DNA of 64,000 nt from Procambarus clarkii (lineage: Eukaryota > Arthropoda > Malacostraca > Decapoda > Cambaridae). Positions 43,867-55,300 of the stretch are shown piece by piece. Both the position numbers and the translations under genes were made by a program. The notes under the pieces are model-generated. The model was not told the origin of the DNA. It did no database searches and was given only the letters and a program-made list of their open reading frames with translations. The DNA is taken from contig NC_091195.1 in NCBI RefSeq assembly GCF_040958095.1, positions 22,217,365-22,281,364 on the forward strand, given 5' to 3'. Position 1 is the first letter of the stretch. The number at the start of each line of letters is the position of its first letter.

Positions 43867-45147
43867 TTTGTGACTGCGGCTCTCCAACCCGCATTCCAAG
43901 CGCTAATGCGTCGAAGGGTAGACCTGACCACAGCCGCCGGAACCCCTTTTACCGGTATGTCTGAGCGCTCTAGGATTTGGAAAGCAAAACTGTACAGCAT
44001 GGATGACGGTGCCGGCCTTGTATCTGCTTGTGAGATTCCTTCCTGCCACAAGTGGGTCACGTTCGGTATTCGTCTGCAAAGCGGAAGAGATTTTGATCAT
44101 GCCATCATGATTAGGGCAAACACTGTAGCCACTGCGTCTATAGATGCTAGTGGTAGACCCGGGGCTTCTGGTCTCTGCCAAGCATGCCGGAGACCAAGAA
44201 CCCTGGGACACATATCCCAGGCCTGCTATATGACGCACGGGGCTCGGGTGAAACATCATGACAATATCACCCCGGTTCGTAGCTGGCCGCCTGCGGCAGA
44301 GAGGTTCTGTGGTGGAACGTGAGATCCGTGTACCGGATGGAGGGACCTTCTGTTTGCCTGACATCATTGCTTGCAAAGGTCACGAGGCCTTTATATTAGA
44401 CACCCAGGTCTCTGCTGATCAGACATCTCCCGTCTCGCTGGGTGCAGCCGCACCTCCACAGGTCTCCAGTATCATCTATTGATACTGGTGATGGCTCAAA
44501 AGGGCCACCACTTACGAGCTATTCATGCCCGTGCCACCTTTTGGGCGGCTTCATCTTCATCTTAACACATTCACAAGGGAGACATCTTCCATCATGCAGG
44601 GTGCATTCGCACCTCCACAGATCTCCAGTATCAGCTCTTGATACTGGTAATGGCTTAGAAATGGCCACCACTTACAGGCTATTTATGCCCGTGCCACCTT
44701 TTGGGTTGCTTCATCTTCATCTTAACACATTCATAAGGGAGACATCTTCCGTCATGCAGGGTGCATTCGCACCTCCACAGATCTCCAGTATTAGCTCTTG
44801 ATACTGGTAATGGCTTAAAAGGGCCACCACTTACGGGCTATTCATGCCCGTGCCACCTTTTGGGTGGCTTAATCTTCATCAATCAATCAATCTCTGCTGA
44901 TAACTTCCCACTCTCCTGTCCACATCAGAGCAGGTATGACAAATACGGCACCCCAGAGATCCTTCAACAGGTGAGGGAATATACAGATAAGCACACAGCA
45001 TCCGCCTCTTCTATAAGCCTTAATTGGAGAGGGGGATGGTGGAAGGAGAGTGCGCGTGAACTTCTGGATATGGGACTCACTAAGAGCGACCTTGTGATTT
45101 ACTCTGTGAAACCCTTAACATGGAAATATTCCCTCTACAGAATATAG
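43867..45147 (+). pseudogene. R2-like LINE C-terminus (copy B), split by a SINE-like insertion
   Basis: Same zinc motif, same extra-C frameshift and same PD-x12-D endonuclease core as copy A. The frame is then interrupted at 44420-44890 by the 160-bp-unit element and resumes with NFPLSCPHQSRYDKYGTPEI to the stop at 45145-45147. The shared frameshift shows the element was dead before the duplication. Confidence 0.75.
44420..44890 (+). mobile_element. 160-bp-unit SINE-like element, three units, with TSD
   Basis: Three head-to-tail units of about 160 bp (matching points at 44509, 44669 and 44829), ending in CATCAATCAATCAA. TCTCTGCTGAT occurs at 44409-44419 and 44891-44901, while copy A has it once, an 11-bp target-site duplication. 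Each unit has three hairpins: CCAGTATCA...TGATACTGG, CGGGC...GCCCG and GCCACC...GGTGGC. No tRNA box is obvious and no ORF is credible. Confidence 0.85.
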
Positions 45148-45962
45148 TCAAAGTCCATACCAAGGGGCAGACCACCTTAGTTCCAGGATCACCGTGCAAC
45201 GAGTGCATAAGGGTTAATATAGTCTTGTTCAGGCGAACCACGGCTTTTAGCTAACTATCTAGGCAGAGTCGTCATCTGGAGTACCTCTTCGAATGGTTTC
45301 TCACAGGCGGGTGGAAGACCTGGCCGGAGCCCAAGAGTGGGTATGGCGGCGGCCAGAGGGACCCCCATTCCCGTACATGACTACCCTCCCGCTCTGGGGG
45401 CTTGCTAGGAGCTTTGGCTTTGAATTGTTTTCCACATATGCTGTTGTCAAGTCACCAAACATGCCGCTTAGGCAGGTTGTTATTTTGCCCTCAGCTTTAG
45501 TACTTTTTTAATGATATACTGTGCGATAGTATTAAAAGATATACTTTTAATGATATCCCTTTGTGTGCCGTGTCTTATATAAGAAAAAGACAATACAAAT
45601 GATTTTTCCATAGTACTAACCCATTATTATTATCATCTTAACTCTTGTGGGTGAGATTGCCATCTAACCATTTTGATATATTTTAGTTTGTGTTGTTAGG
45701 GGAATATGTGTGCTTAGGGGTACCTATCTCTCCCCATGCCTAGTGGGTGGGGGAACAGGTGCCCTGAAGTTATATAAAAACCCTCCCCCACCCCTCTCCG
45801 AAGTCGCAAGGGGATGCAGGGGACAAATATCTCTTCAGAATTGGCATTACAGTTAAGAGTTATAAATACATAAAGTATATTTGAGAGGATGTGCAGTGAC
45901 TTAATATCTAACATATTCAAAGATTTAAATAAGGATTGCTGTCTGGAGCCACAGTTTTATCA

Positions 45963-46650
45963 ATAAGAACATAAGAACAAAGGTAACTGCAGAAGGCCTA
46001 TTGGCCCATACGAGGCAGCTCCTATTTATAATCACCCAATCCCACTCATACACATGTCCAATCTACGCTTGAGACAATCGAGGGACCCCACCCACGTTAC
46101 GCGGTGATTGGTTCCACAAATCAACAACCCTGTTACTGAACCAGTATTTACCCAAGTCTTTCCTAAAGCTAAACTTATCCATTTTATACCCATTGTTTCG
46201 TAGTCTGTCTTGTGTCGATACTTTTAATACCCTATTAATATCTCCTTTGTTATGTCCATTCACCCACTTGTAAACCTCTATCATGTCACCCTTAACTCTT
46301 CGCCTTTCAAGTGAAGGCAATTTAAGCTTTGTTAATCTTTCTTCATATGACAGGTTTCTAATTTGGGGAATTAACTTAGTCACCCTACACTGGACACGTT
46401 CAAGTGAATTTATATCCATTCTATAGTACAGCGACCAAAATTGAACTGCATAATCTAAATGGGGCCTAACCAGAGCAAGATATAGCTGAAGAACCACACA
46501 CCAGGTGTCTTGTTACTAACGCTTCGATTAATAAATCCCAGTGTCCTATTTGCCTTATTATGAACATTCATGCATTGATCCTTTTGTTTTAAATTCTTAC
46601 TAATCATAACTCCCAGATCCCTTTCCCAATCCGACGTCGTAATCTCAACA
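45963..46650 (-). pseudogene. CR1-like LINE ORF2 C-terminus and 3' tail
   Basis: On the minus strand from about 46640: TTSDWERDLGVMISKNLKQK, then a frame change near 46500, then LYLALVRPHLDYAVQFWSLY and MDINSLERVQ, continuing to WVNGHNKGDINRVL and VVDLWNQSPRN. The end is the CCTCGTATGGGCCAATAGGC block and a short TTCTTATG tail at 45963-45978. These are the post-reverse-transcriptase blocks of CR1/Jockey LINEs. Endonuclease and reverse transcriptase are missing. Confidence 0.85.
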
Positions 46651-47639
46651 CCATCAGTTCCTCACTCTTAATCAGTCTGACCTACAAAGTCTGCGCGAGG
46701 AGTAGGTCGCTAAAAGAGCAAAGCCCAACATATCTAGATCAGGTGGGGCTGCTTCAAGCCCCCATTTCCCGGTCAGAGCCGTGTTTCTCTCTTCATTGCA
46801 GAGTGGGGGTTTCCGCGACAGTTGCTCTGTGGGTGAGGGAGGCTCCGCCGGAACCCCCCCTCGTCCAACCCATCTTACTATTTTGTCTCTTCTGGTCTTC
46901 ACTTACTTCTAATTTATACTTCCTTAGCTGGGCCTGCGCCCCTACGTTATTCTTATATACGCCTTCTTTTGGACAGCAATTGGTAACATACGCCTCCTTT
47001 TAGACAATAATTGGCAACTCCAATTTTACACTATAAGCCTAGACTCATTTATTGTATCCACTGTTATACAACGTTTGTTTCAAATTACGATTTATATTTA
47101 TTACTAATTTCATATTGTTAAATCATGTAAACATTTGGGCATTTACTTGTTAAACGTTCTGTATCACTAACAATTATTATCGTTAGAAAGGTAAAATAAA
47201 ATAACATTATAAAGCCCTTTTTGGCTTTTGCTCAAACCTCCGAAAACCTGCAATTTTGACCGTTAAAGTGAAGTCTTAGATACTCGATAAGAGGTTTAGT
47301 GCTGGGTGTATACAAGGTTGCATAAGTTGGCTGTTTGAAGGTAAAATGACTAATGTTCAATGAATGATGCAGTGTAATAATAAATTAAACTAATTTCAGT
47401 AAGAAATGAAACTAGGAGCAATAACAATAAAATGCTAGATAAAAAAATAACAATAGCAAAAAATACAAATATAATGAAACCAAGTAACAAAGAAATAATA
47501 ATCAATGTAATTGGACAATTAGGATACATATGACTAGTAAAAATAAGGAGTCAATAAAGATTGACTATGGTTTAGTAATAAAATAAAATTTGTAATTAAT
47601 TAAATGTAATTAAATTTAGTAATTAAAATAAAATGCTAA
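46651..47639. other. No recognised feature; probable unique or old repeat DNA
   Basis: A GC-richer segment (46680-46905) with a pair of shadow open frames is followed by AT-rich sequence. No domain, tRNA, tandem repeat or known 3' end was seen. Confidence 0.3.
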
Positions 47640-47772
47640 AATCAAATCAAATCAAATGTTTATTTAGGTAAGGTACATACATACAAGAGATTTTACAAAG
47701 AGTGATGGATTTATAGTTAGGGCTAGTACATACAATGCCTAAAGCCACTATTACGCAAAGCGTTTCGGGCAT
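47640..47772 (-). repeat. LINE family 1 3'-terminal fragment
   Basis: On the minus strand GCCCGAAACGCTTTGCGTAA leads to ACCTTACCTAAATAAACATT and TTTGATTTGATTTGATTTT. Only the last ~130 bp of the family is present. Confidence 0.8.
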
Positions 47773-47997
47773 GGATGACATTAGAATGTCGTAGATTACT
47801 TTGAGGTACACTCAGGTACACTGAAAACAATAGTTTACAATTCAGGGACAGGCATAGCCAGAGTACAATGGAGCAATGGAGTATAGGGAGGCTAGGTATC
47901 AATGAGACCTAGGTTACCTATCCTCCACTAGGTAACAAGGAAGTTAATTAAAATGAGGCACTCATAGGGTTAGTCAGGTCAGATAAACCACATTGGG

Positions 47998-48130
47998 ATA
48001 GGAATTTATTGAGGTTATCCCCTTTTTGACATTTAATTGTTTTTACTTTAGTTCACGTTCAAGTTGGTTTATGGAGAAAAGGAAGTACATCTCAAAAGAA
48101 TAGAGTAGCTTAGGCTATTTCTACCCTCGT
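47998..48130 (-). repeat. Possible LINE 3' end fragment (CCTCAATAAA type)
   Basis: The reverse complement of TTTATTGAGGTTATCCCCTT and the following TACATCTC...GTAGCTTAGGCTA loosely resembles the better copy at 51725-51930. Weak. Confidence 0.35.
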
Positions 48131-48329
48131 GTATATAAGGTCCCTCAAGGGGCTCACAAACCTATACAGTACACAATTATTAATCATATTTTATACTTTA
48201 CATTCCGATGGTAATCACATGGCATACTGTGAGATGTCTTATTGATTATGTTGCCCCTGTCATTTCTTTGTTTTGGTAAAGGCAGACTAAAGAAGTTGGA
48301 GAAGGTAAAGTCATTTGAAGGAAGGAACC

Positions 48330-48590
48330 CAATGGCAAGAACAAGGAAGAGAGGGGGAACCCATTGGCAGGAACAGGGGAGAGAGGGGAACCCCATTGAC
48401 GAGAACAGGGGAGAGATGGGGACCCCATTGGCAAGAACAGGGGAGAGAGGGGAACCCATAGGCAAGAACAGGGGAGAGAGATGGGAACCCATTAGCAAGA
48501 ACAGGGGAGAGAGGGGGGAACCCATAGGCAAGAACAGGGGAGAGAGGGGAACCCATTAGCAAGAACAGGGGAGAGAGAGGAACCCTTAGC
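48330..48590 (+). repeat. ~30-bp purine-rich minisatellite
   Basis: About nine degenerate copies of a unit with AACCCATTGGCAAGAACAGG and GGAGAGAGGGG. Open frames on both strands are by-products of the repeat. It lies about 600 bp downstream of the Piwi stop codon. Confidence 0.85.
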
Positions 48591-49184
48591 GACATCGAAA
48601 GTTCGAGACAAATATTTACCATGAAAAAATAAAATAAGAAAACAGGAGTCCACACTATGTCTGGTGAGACTGAGGAAACGTCAGTGAGAAGAGTGAGGTG
48701 AAGAAGGGCTTCAGTTTCGTTCATGTTTATCATCTTCCACCTCACTTTCTAACCATATATTGTCATTATCTATCACTTTTACTCTATGCGATATGATAAT
48801 GGTCCAGGGCGGACCGGACCGTTGTCACCTGATAATGGTCAAGGAAGAACCTAAATGTCGTCACCTTCTCTATTTTCAAGTGTGTGGGCTGTCATCCAAT
48901 TCCGACTTACGAATCTCAGACACGATAGTCCTTACACCAGTTCTCAGTTGACCACCTGAACAAAAGAGGTTTGTCAAACAAAAATAAAAACTGATTAAAA
49001 TTTGTCTGTGTTTCTTGCTCCTGGTGTCATCACTCGTGCAGGAGTCCATGATGAAGGTTCAGAGACCTTCATCATGAGACGTTTTCCCCGAAAACAAGTT
49101 GAAATTCGACATGTATTACAAGATGTTGTAATCTTGAGCGAGGCCAAAGAGCCGTGGACCAGAGGTAGACTTGTAAGACAGTCT

Positions 49185-49301
49185 TCAGAGGTACCAGAGT
49201 TTATCACAGAGGTTGTGGTGGGGGGAGTCATGTATGGCCTGGCCGGTGACGTAGGCCAGCTTGTGGGCGTAGAGGCAGGGGGCAGGCACTCTCACAGGGC
49301 C
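49185..49301 (-). CDS. piwi-like: Piwi terminal exon with catalytic His
   Basis: A polypyrimidine tract (CTCTCTCTCTCCCCTCTCCC) and AG precede 49301, in phase 0. It encodes [20 protein letters not shown] to DKLWYL and stops with TGA at 49187-49185. No AATAAA was found on the minus strand in the next few hundred bases. The 3' UTR end is unknown. Confidence 0.92.
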   Translation of the reverse strand, partial: GPVRVPAPCLYAHKLAYVTGQAIHDSPHHNLCDKLWYL

Positions 49302-52300
49302 CTGGGGAGAGGGGAGAGAGAGAGACACACATATCAGTAGCCAGGGAGAGCAAGGTAAAGAGGACGAAGGTAGTGATAGGTAGGTGACATTTCCGCACCC
49401 CATGCCCTTCAACCTTACCTTATGTTCCCCACATTCTATGTTGTTTAACCTGTGTGTATGTTAGACTTGATAAAGCTGTGCACAAGTGTGCACAAAGTAC
49501 TATCTTCTTTAATATAGCAGATAGAAAATCAAAATTAGGTGTGTTTGGATAGCAGACACCTTCAGCTGTCCAGAAAACTAACGATCGTTGCTATAGCATT
49601 TCTGGATAAATAGTTAAAGGATCAGCCTGAATTTTGATCTCAAGTCTCCTAGAGACACGAGAGGGAGGGAGAGAGAGGCAGGCACTTGTTCTTGGGTAAC
49701 GGTCCCTAGCCAGTGACGTCACGGCAGGTTTTCTGCCATTGGTCGCGGCACCTGTGCCTACACGATGCTCGAACCTGATTGGCCGTTTTACCAACGAGGG
49801 GGACGTGCGGCCTCAAGATTTCCCGCCGAGAGAGACACCATTCTGAACTCCAGCGCTGTCTCTACACACAGAAATCACAATTGCGTGATGCATCAAATGA
49901 ACAAATCCACAGGGGCCGTGACGAGGATTCAGTTAGCTCAGTCGATTAAGGCAGCGTCTGGGATGCTCTCGGACGCAGGTTCGAATCCTCGTCATGGCCT
50001 TTGTGGATTTGTCCAGCGCTGTCTTGTGTAGACGTGGTTTGTTCTGTTCCGGCCAGAACAGGGTAATTTGCCTGTCTACATCATAGTACAGCCAGCTTAA
50101 GTGTATCTACCCCTCCCCTTCGTTATCGTCGCAGGATCCGGTAATCGCTGGGCGCTGGTAGATGTCACATAACGAAGATACAAGATAGAAATACCAGCCA
50201 TCAAACGTGTTACACCACAGGAGCAACAGGAGTGTAGCTAAGATCAGTGTTTATCGCCCAAGTACAGTGGTATCCATCACCATATCGCTAAGTAAACTGT
50301 GTGAAAGGCATCGAGTTAAGCGATTCCAAGTGTTTGAGTCCTAGACGTGATATTCAAATTACTGGGGATTGTGTGGACTGTGTTTATTGCGTTACCGGTA
50401 TAATCAAAGTACACAAACTATCATTTCACTGTATCATTCGTCTCAAGTGTCAAATTCCTTGTGTAGACCTAGTCAGCCGATCGGTGTTCGTTCTTCATAA
50501 TCCCGCCACGGGAAAGAGTTCGATTCTCCGAGGAAGCACGATAGGTGAAGGCCTATTACAGCTAGTCTGTGTGATAACTGTAATTGGTCTTTAGTGTGTT
50601 TGTCATGTTACACTATATTTTACACATTTAGTAACTGTGTGTTTATAAATTGTGTTTTTATTGTTAAGTGTGTATTATTATAACGTCACTCCGTGTCTAA
50701 CCATGTCCATGTTCCGTGTCTATCTGTGTGTAATGAAGTAAGGGCGAAGAGGGAGAACGGCCTATTGACATAGCTCGAGTGCATGGGGGGAGTTGTGTAA
50801 AACCCTGGTTTGTGTCTCGGAGAGGCTGCAGGATCCAGTAAGTCCAGTAGAACTTTGGTTTTCAACTCTTTTGACCATGTCGATTAAGGCAGCGTCTGGG
50901 ATGCTCTTGGACGCAGGTTCGAATCCTCATCACGGCCCTTGTGGATTTGTTCATGTCCATGTTGTCTTTCTTTACTTAAAGGGGACATGCAGTGATTAAA
51001 AGTAAGTGTTATTGAACTGTTATTGTATTCATTGCTTTTATGACATGAATAAAAGTGTCAAGTTTTAAGTGTCAGTGAGTTGTGTTGTTCAGTGCTGAGC
51101 TTAAGCACTGTATTGTGTACTTGAGGTTATCTTGAGATGATTTCGGGGCTTTAGTATCCCCGCGGCCCGGTCCTCGACCAGGCCTCCACCCCCAGGAAGC
51201 AGCCCGTGACAGCTGACTAACACCCAGGTACCTATTTTACTGCTAGGTAACAGGGGCATAGGGTGAAAGAAACTCTGCCCATTGTTTCTCGCCGGCGCCC
51301 GGGATCGAACCCGGGATTTTACTGTTTGTGTTGGTCTACGTGACCCGGTGTTGTTGTGACTTTGTGTTCATTATTGTGAAGTCAGTGTTATCGAGTTATT
51401 GTAACTAATTGCCGTCATATTTAATGCGAGGAGATTAGCAATCGTGTTGGCTAATCAGTGGCTGTCAAGCGGCCTCAGTGATCGTCTAGCACTAACGTAA
51501 TTCTTCGTGAGTTAGGTTGATCTGTCAAGTTTGACAGGAACTTGAGCGGTTACTCAGGGATTGCTAATTACCGATAAGTTCTTGTTTGACTTCATTGAGT
51601 TGTTTTGATTGCTTGACTGTCTGTGTTGACAGAGTGTAATTACCGTAGTTTACCTGTAGTTTACCTTGTCTGATGCGACTGTCCTGGAGACAGATTACCG
51701 TAATTGGATTTACTAAGTAACGTAATTGAAATTGAAATTGAAATAAGTTTATTGAGGTAAAATACACACAAAGGGATGAGGTAGCTCAAGCTATTCTCAC
51801 CCCGTTCAGTACAACGTGTTAATATATACATATACACACATCACAAACAATAAACATATTACCAAACATTCTGAGAGGTAAACATATACATTTCCTCCTT
51901 CACAAGTAGTATGGTATCAGACGTACATATGTAATGTAATTGATTAGATCAAGTGTCATCGGTCTGTCTTTGTGTATTAACGTAATTGAGTGTTTGACTG
52001 CCGTCTTCAGAGACGAGTCTTAATGTAATTTTTTTTTTTTTTTTTGAGATATATACAAGAGTTGTTACATTCTTGTACAGCCACTAGTACGCGTAGCGTT
52101 TCGGGCAAGTCCTTAATCCTATGGTCCCTGGAATACGATCCCCTGCCGCGAAGAATCGTTTTTTCATCCAAGTACACATTTTACTGTTGCGTTAAACAGA
52201 GGCTACAGTTAAGGAATTGCGCCCAGTAAATCCTCCCCGGCCAGGATACGAAGCCATGACATAGCGCTCGCGGAACGCCAGGCGAGTGTCTTACCAATAC

Positions 52301-55300
52301 ACCACGGAGACTGTTAATTAAGTGTTGTACGGAAGACTGACAGTGATAGTGACAGTGACCTGTCTCAGTGATAGTGACAGTGACCTGTCTCAGTGACAGT
52401 GACAGTGACCTGTCTCAGTGACAGTGACAGTGACCTGTCTCTGTGACAGTGACAGTGACCTGTCTCAGTGACAGTGACAGTGACCTGTCTCAGTGACAGT
52501 GACAGTGACAGTGACCTGTCTCAGTGACAGTGACAGTGACCTGTCTCAGTGACAGTGACAGTGACCTGTCTCAGTGACAGTGACAGTGACAGTGACCTGT
52601 CTCAGTGACAGTGACAGTGACCTGTCTCAGTGACAGTGACAGTGACCTGTCTCAGTGACAGTGACAGTGACCTGTCTCAGTGATAGTGACAGTGACCTGT
52701 CTCAGTGACAGTGACCTGTCTCAGTGACAGTGACAGTGACCTGTCTCAGTGATAGTGACAGTGACCTGTCACAGTGACAGTGACAGTGACCTGTCTCAGT
52801 GATAGTGACAGTGACCTGTCTCAGTGATAGTGACAGTGACCTGTCACAGTGATAGTGACAGTGACCTGTCTCAGTGATAGTGACAGTGACCTGTCTCAGT
52901 GACAGTGACAGTGACCTGTCACAGTGATAGTGACAGTGACCTGTCACAGTGATAGTGACAGTGACCTGTCACAGTGATAGTGACAGTGACCTGTCTCAGT
53001 GATAGTGACAGTGACCTGTCTCAGTGATAGTGACAGTGACCTGTCTCAGTGATAGTGACAGTGACCTGTCTCAGTGACAGTGACCTGTCTCAGTGACAGT
53101 GACAGTGACCTGTCTCAGTGACAGTGACCTGTCTCAGTGACAGTGACAGTGACCTGTCTCAGTGACAGTGACAGTGACCTGTCTCAGTGACAGTGACAGT
53201 GACCTGTCTCAGTGACAGTGACAGTGACCTGTCTCAGTGACAGTGACCTGTCTCAGTGACAGTGACCTGTCTCAGTGACAGTGACAGTGACCTGTCTCAG
53301 TGACAGTGACAGTGACCTGTCTCAGTGACAGTGACAGTGACCTGTCTCAGTGATAGTGACAGTGACCTGTCTCAGTGATAGTGACAGTGACCTGTCTCAG
53401 TGACAGTGACCTGTCTCAGTGACAGTGACAGTGACCTGTCTCAGTGACAGTGACCTGTCTCAGTGACAGTGACCTGTCTCAGTGACAGTGACCTGTCTCA
53501 GTGACAGTGACAGTGACCTGTCTCAGTGATAGTGACAGTGACCTGTCTCAGTGACAGTGACAGTGACCTGTCTCAGTGACAGTGACAGTGACCTGTCTCA
53601 GTGATAGTGACAGTGACCTGTCTCAGTGATAGTGACAGTGACCTGTCTCAGTGACAGTGACCTGTCTCAGTGACAGTGACAGTGACCTGTCTCAGTGACA
53701 GTGACAGTGACCTGTCTCAGTGATAGTGACAGTGACCTGTCTCAGTGACAGTGACAGTGACCTGTCTCAGTGACAGTGACAGTGACCTGTCTCAGTGACA
53801 GTGACAGTGACCTGTCTCAGTGACAGTGACCTGTCTCAGTGACAGTGACCTGTCTCAGTGACAGTGACAGTGACCTGTCTCAGTGATAGTGACAGTGACC
53901 TGTCTCAGTGATAGTGACAGTGACCTGTCTCAGTGACAGTGACCTGTCTCAGTGACAGTGACCTGTCTCAGTGACAGTGACCTGTCTCAGTGACAGTGAC
54001 AGTGACCTGTCTCAGTGATAGTGACAGTGACCTGTCTCAGTGATAGTGACAGTGACCTGTCTCAGTGATAGTGACAGTGACCTGTCTCAGTGACAGTGAC
54101 CTGTCTCAGTGACAGTGACAGTGACCTGTCTCAGTGATAGTGACAGTGACCTGTCTCAGTGACAGTGACAGTGACCTGTCTCAGTGACAGTGACAGTGAC
54201 CTGTCTCAGTGACAGTGACAGTGACCTGTCTCAGTGACAGTGACAGTGACCTGTCTCAGTGACAGTGACAGTGACCTGTCTCAGTGACAGTGACAGTGAC
54301 CTGTCTCAGTGACAGTGACCTGTCTCAGTGACAGTGACAGTGACCTGTCTCAGTGACAGTGACAGTGACCTGTCTCAGTGACAGTGACCTGTCTCAGTGA
54401 CAGTGACCTGTCTCAGTGACAGTGACAGTGACCTGTCTCAGTGACAGTGACCTGTCTCAGTGACAGTGACAGTGACCTGTCTCAGTGACAGTGACCTGTC
54501 TCAGTGACAGTGACAGTGACCTGTCTCAGTGACAGTGACCTGTCTCAGTGACAGTGACCTGTCTCAGTGACAGTGACAGTGACCTGTCTCAGTGACAGTG
54601 ACCTGTCTCAGTGACAGTGACAGTGACCTGTCTCAGTGACAGTGACAGTGACCTGTCTCAGTGACAGTGACAGTGACCTGTCTCAGTGACAGTGACAGTG
54701 AACCTGTCTCAGTGACGTGAAGTGACCTGTCTCAGTGCACAGTGACTGTCTCAGTGACAGTGACCCTGTCTCAGTGACAGTGACAGTGACCTGTCTCAGT
54801 GATAGTGACAGTGACCTGTCTCAGTGATAGTACAGTGACAGTGACCTGTCTCAGTGACAGTGACTGTCTCAGGACAGTGCCCTGTCTCAGTGAACAGTGA
54901 CCGTGACTGTCTCAGTCGACAGTCGACCTGTCTCAGTGACAGTGACAGTGACCTGTCTCGTGGACAGTGACCTGTCTCAGTGACAGGACAGTGACCTGTC
55001 TCAGTGACAGTGACCCAGTGACCTGTCTCAGTGACAGTGACCCTGTCTCAGTGACAGTGACGGACCTGTCCTCAGTGGACAGTGACAGTGACCTGTCTCA
55101 GTGACAGTGACCTGTCTCAGTGATCAGTGACAGGACAGTGAACCTTGTCTCAGTGACAGTGACCGTCCTTCAGTGACAGTGACAGTGGACCGGTCTCAGT
55201 GACAGGACAGTGACCTGTCTCAGTGCCAGTGACCTGTCTCAGTGACAGTGACCTGTCTCCAGTGACAGTGACAGTGACCTGTCTCAGTGGATAGTGACCT

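Larger units (their letters stand above)
39819..45861 (+). repeat. Segmental duplication copy B (6.0 kb)
   Basis: Near-copy of 33390-39534 in the same orientation. It lacks the 601-bp segment, carries a 471-bp SINE-like insertion (44420-44890), and has small differences such as ATCAACTCAAGATAACCTCA after its SINE. It could be a real tandem duplication or two haplotypes joined by the assembler. Confidence 0.9.

Noticed and set aside
49921..49995. Functional tRNA (Pro TGG-like anticodon)
   Set aside because: Base 33 is not T in that reading, the anticodon stem is only 4 bp with a wobble pair, and the T-stem does not pair; the inverted-repeat fold explains the sequence better.
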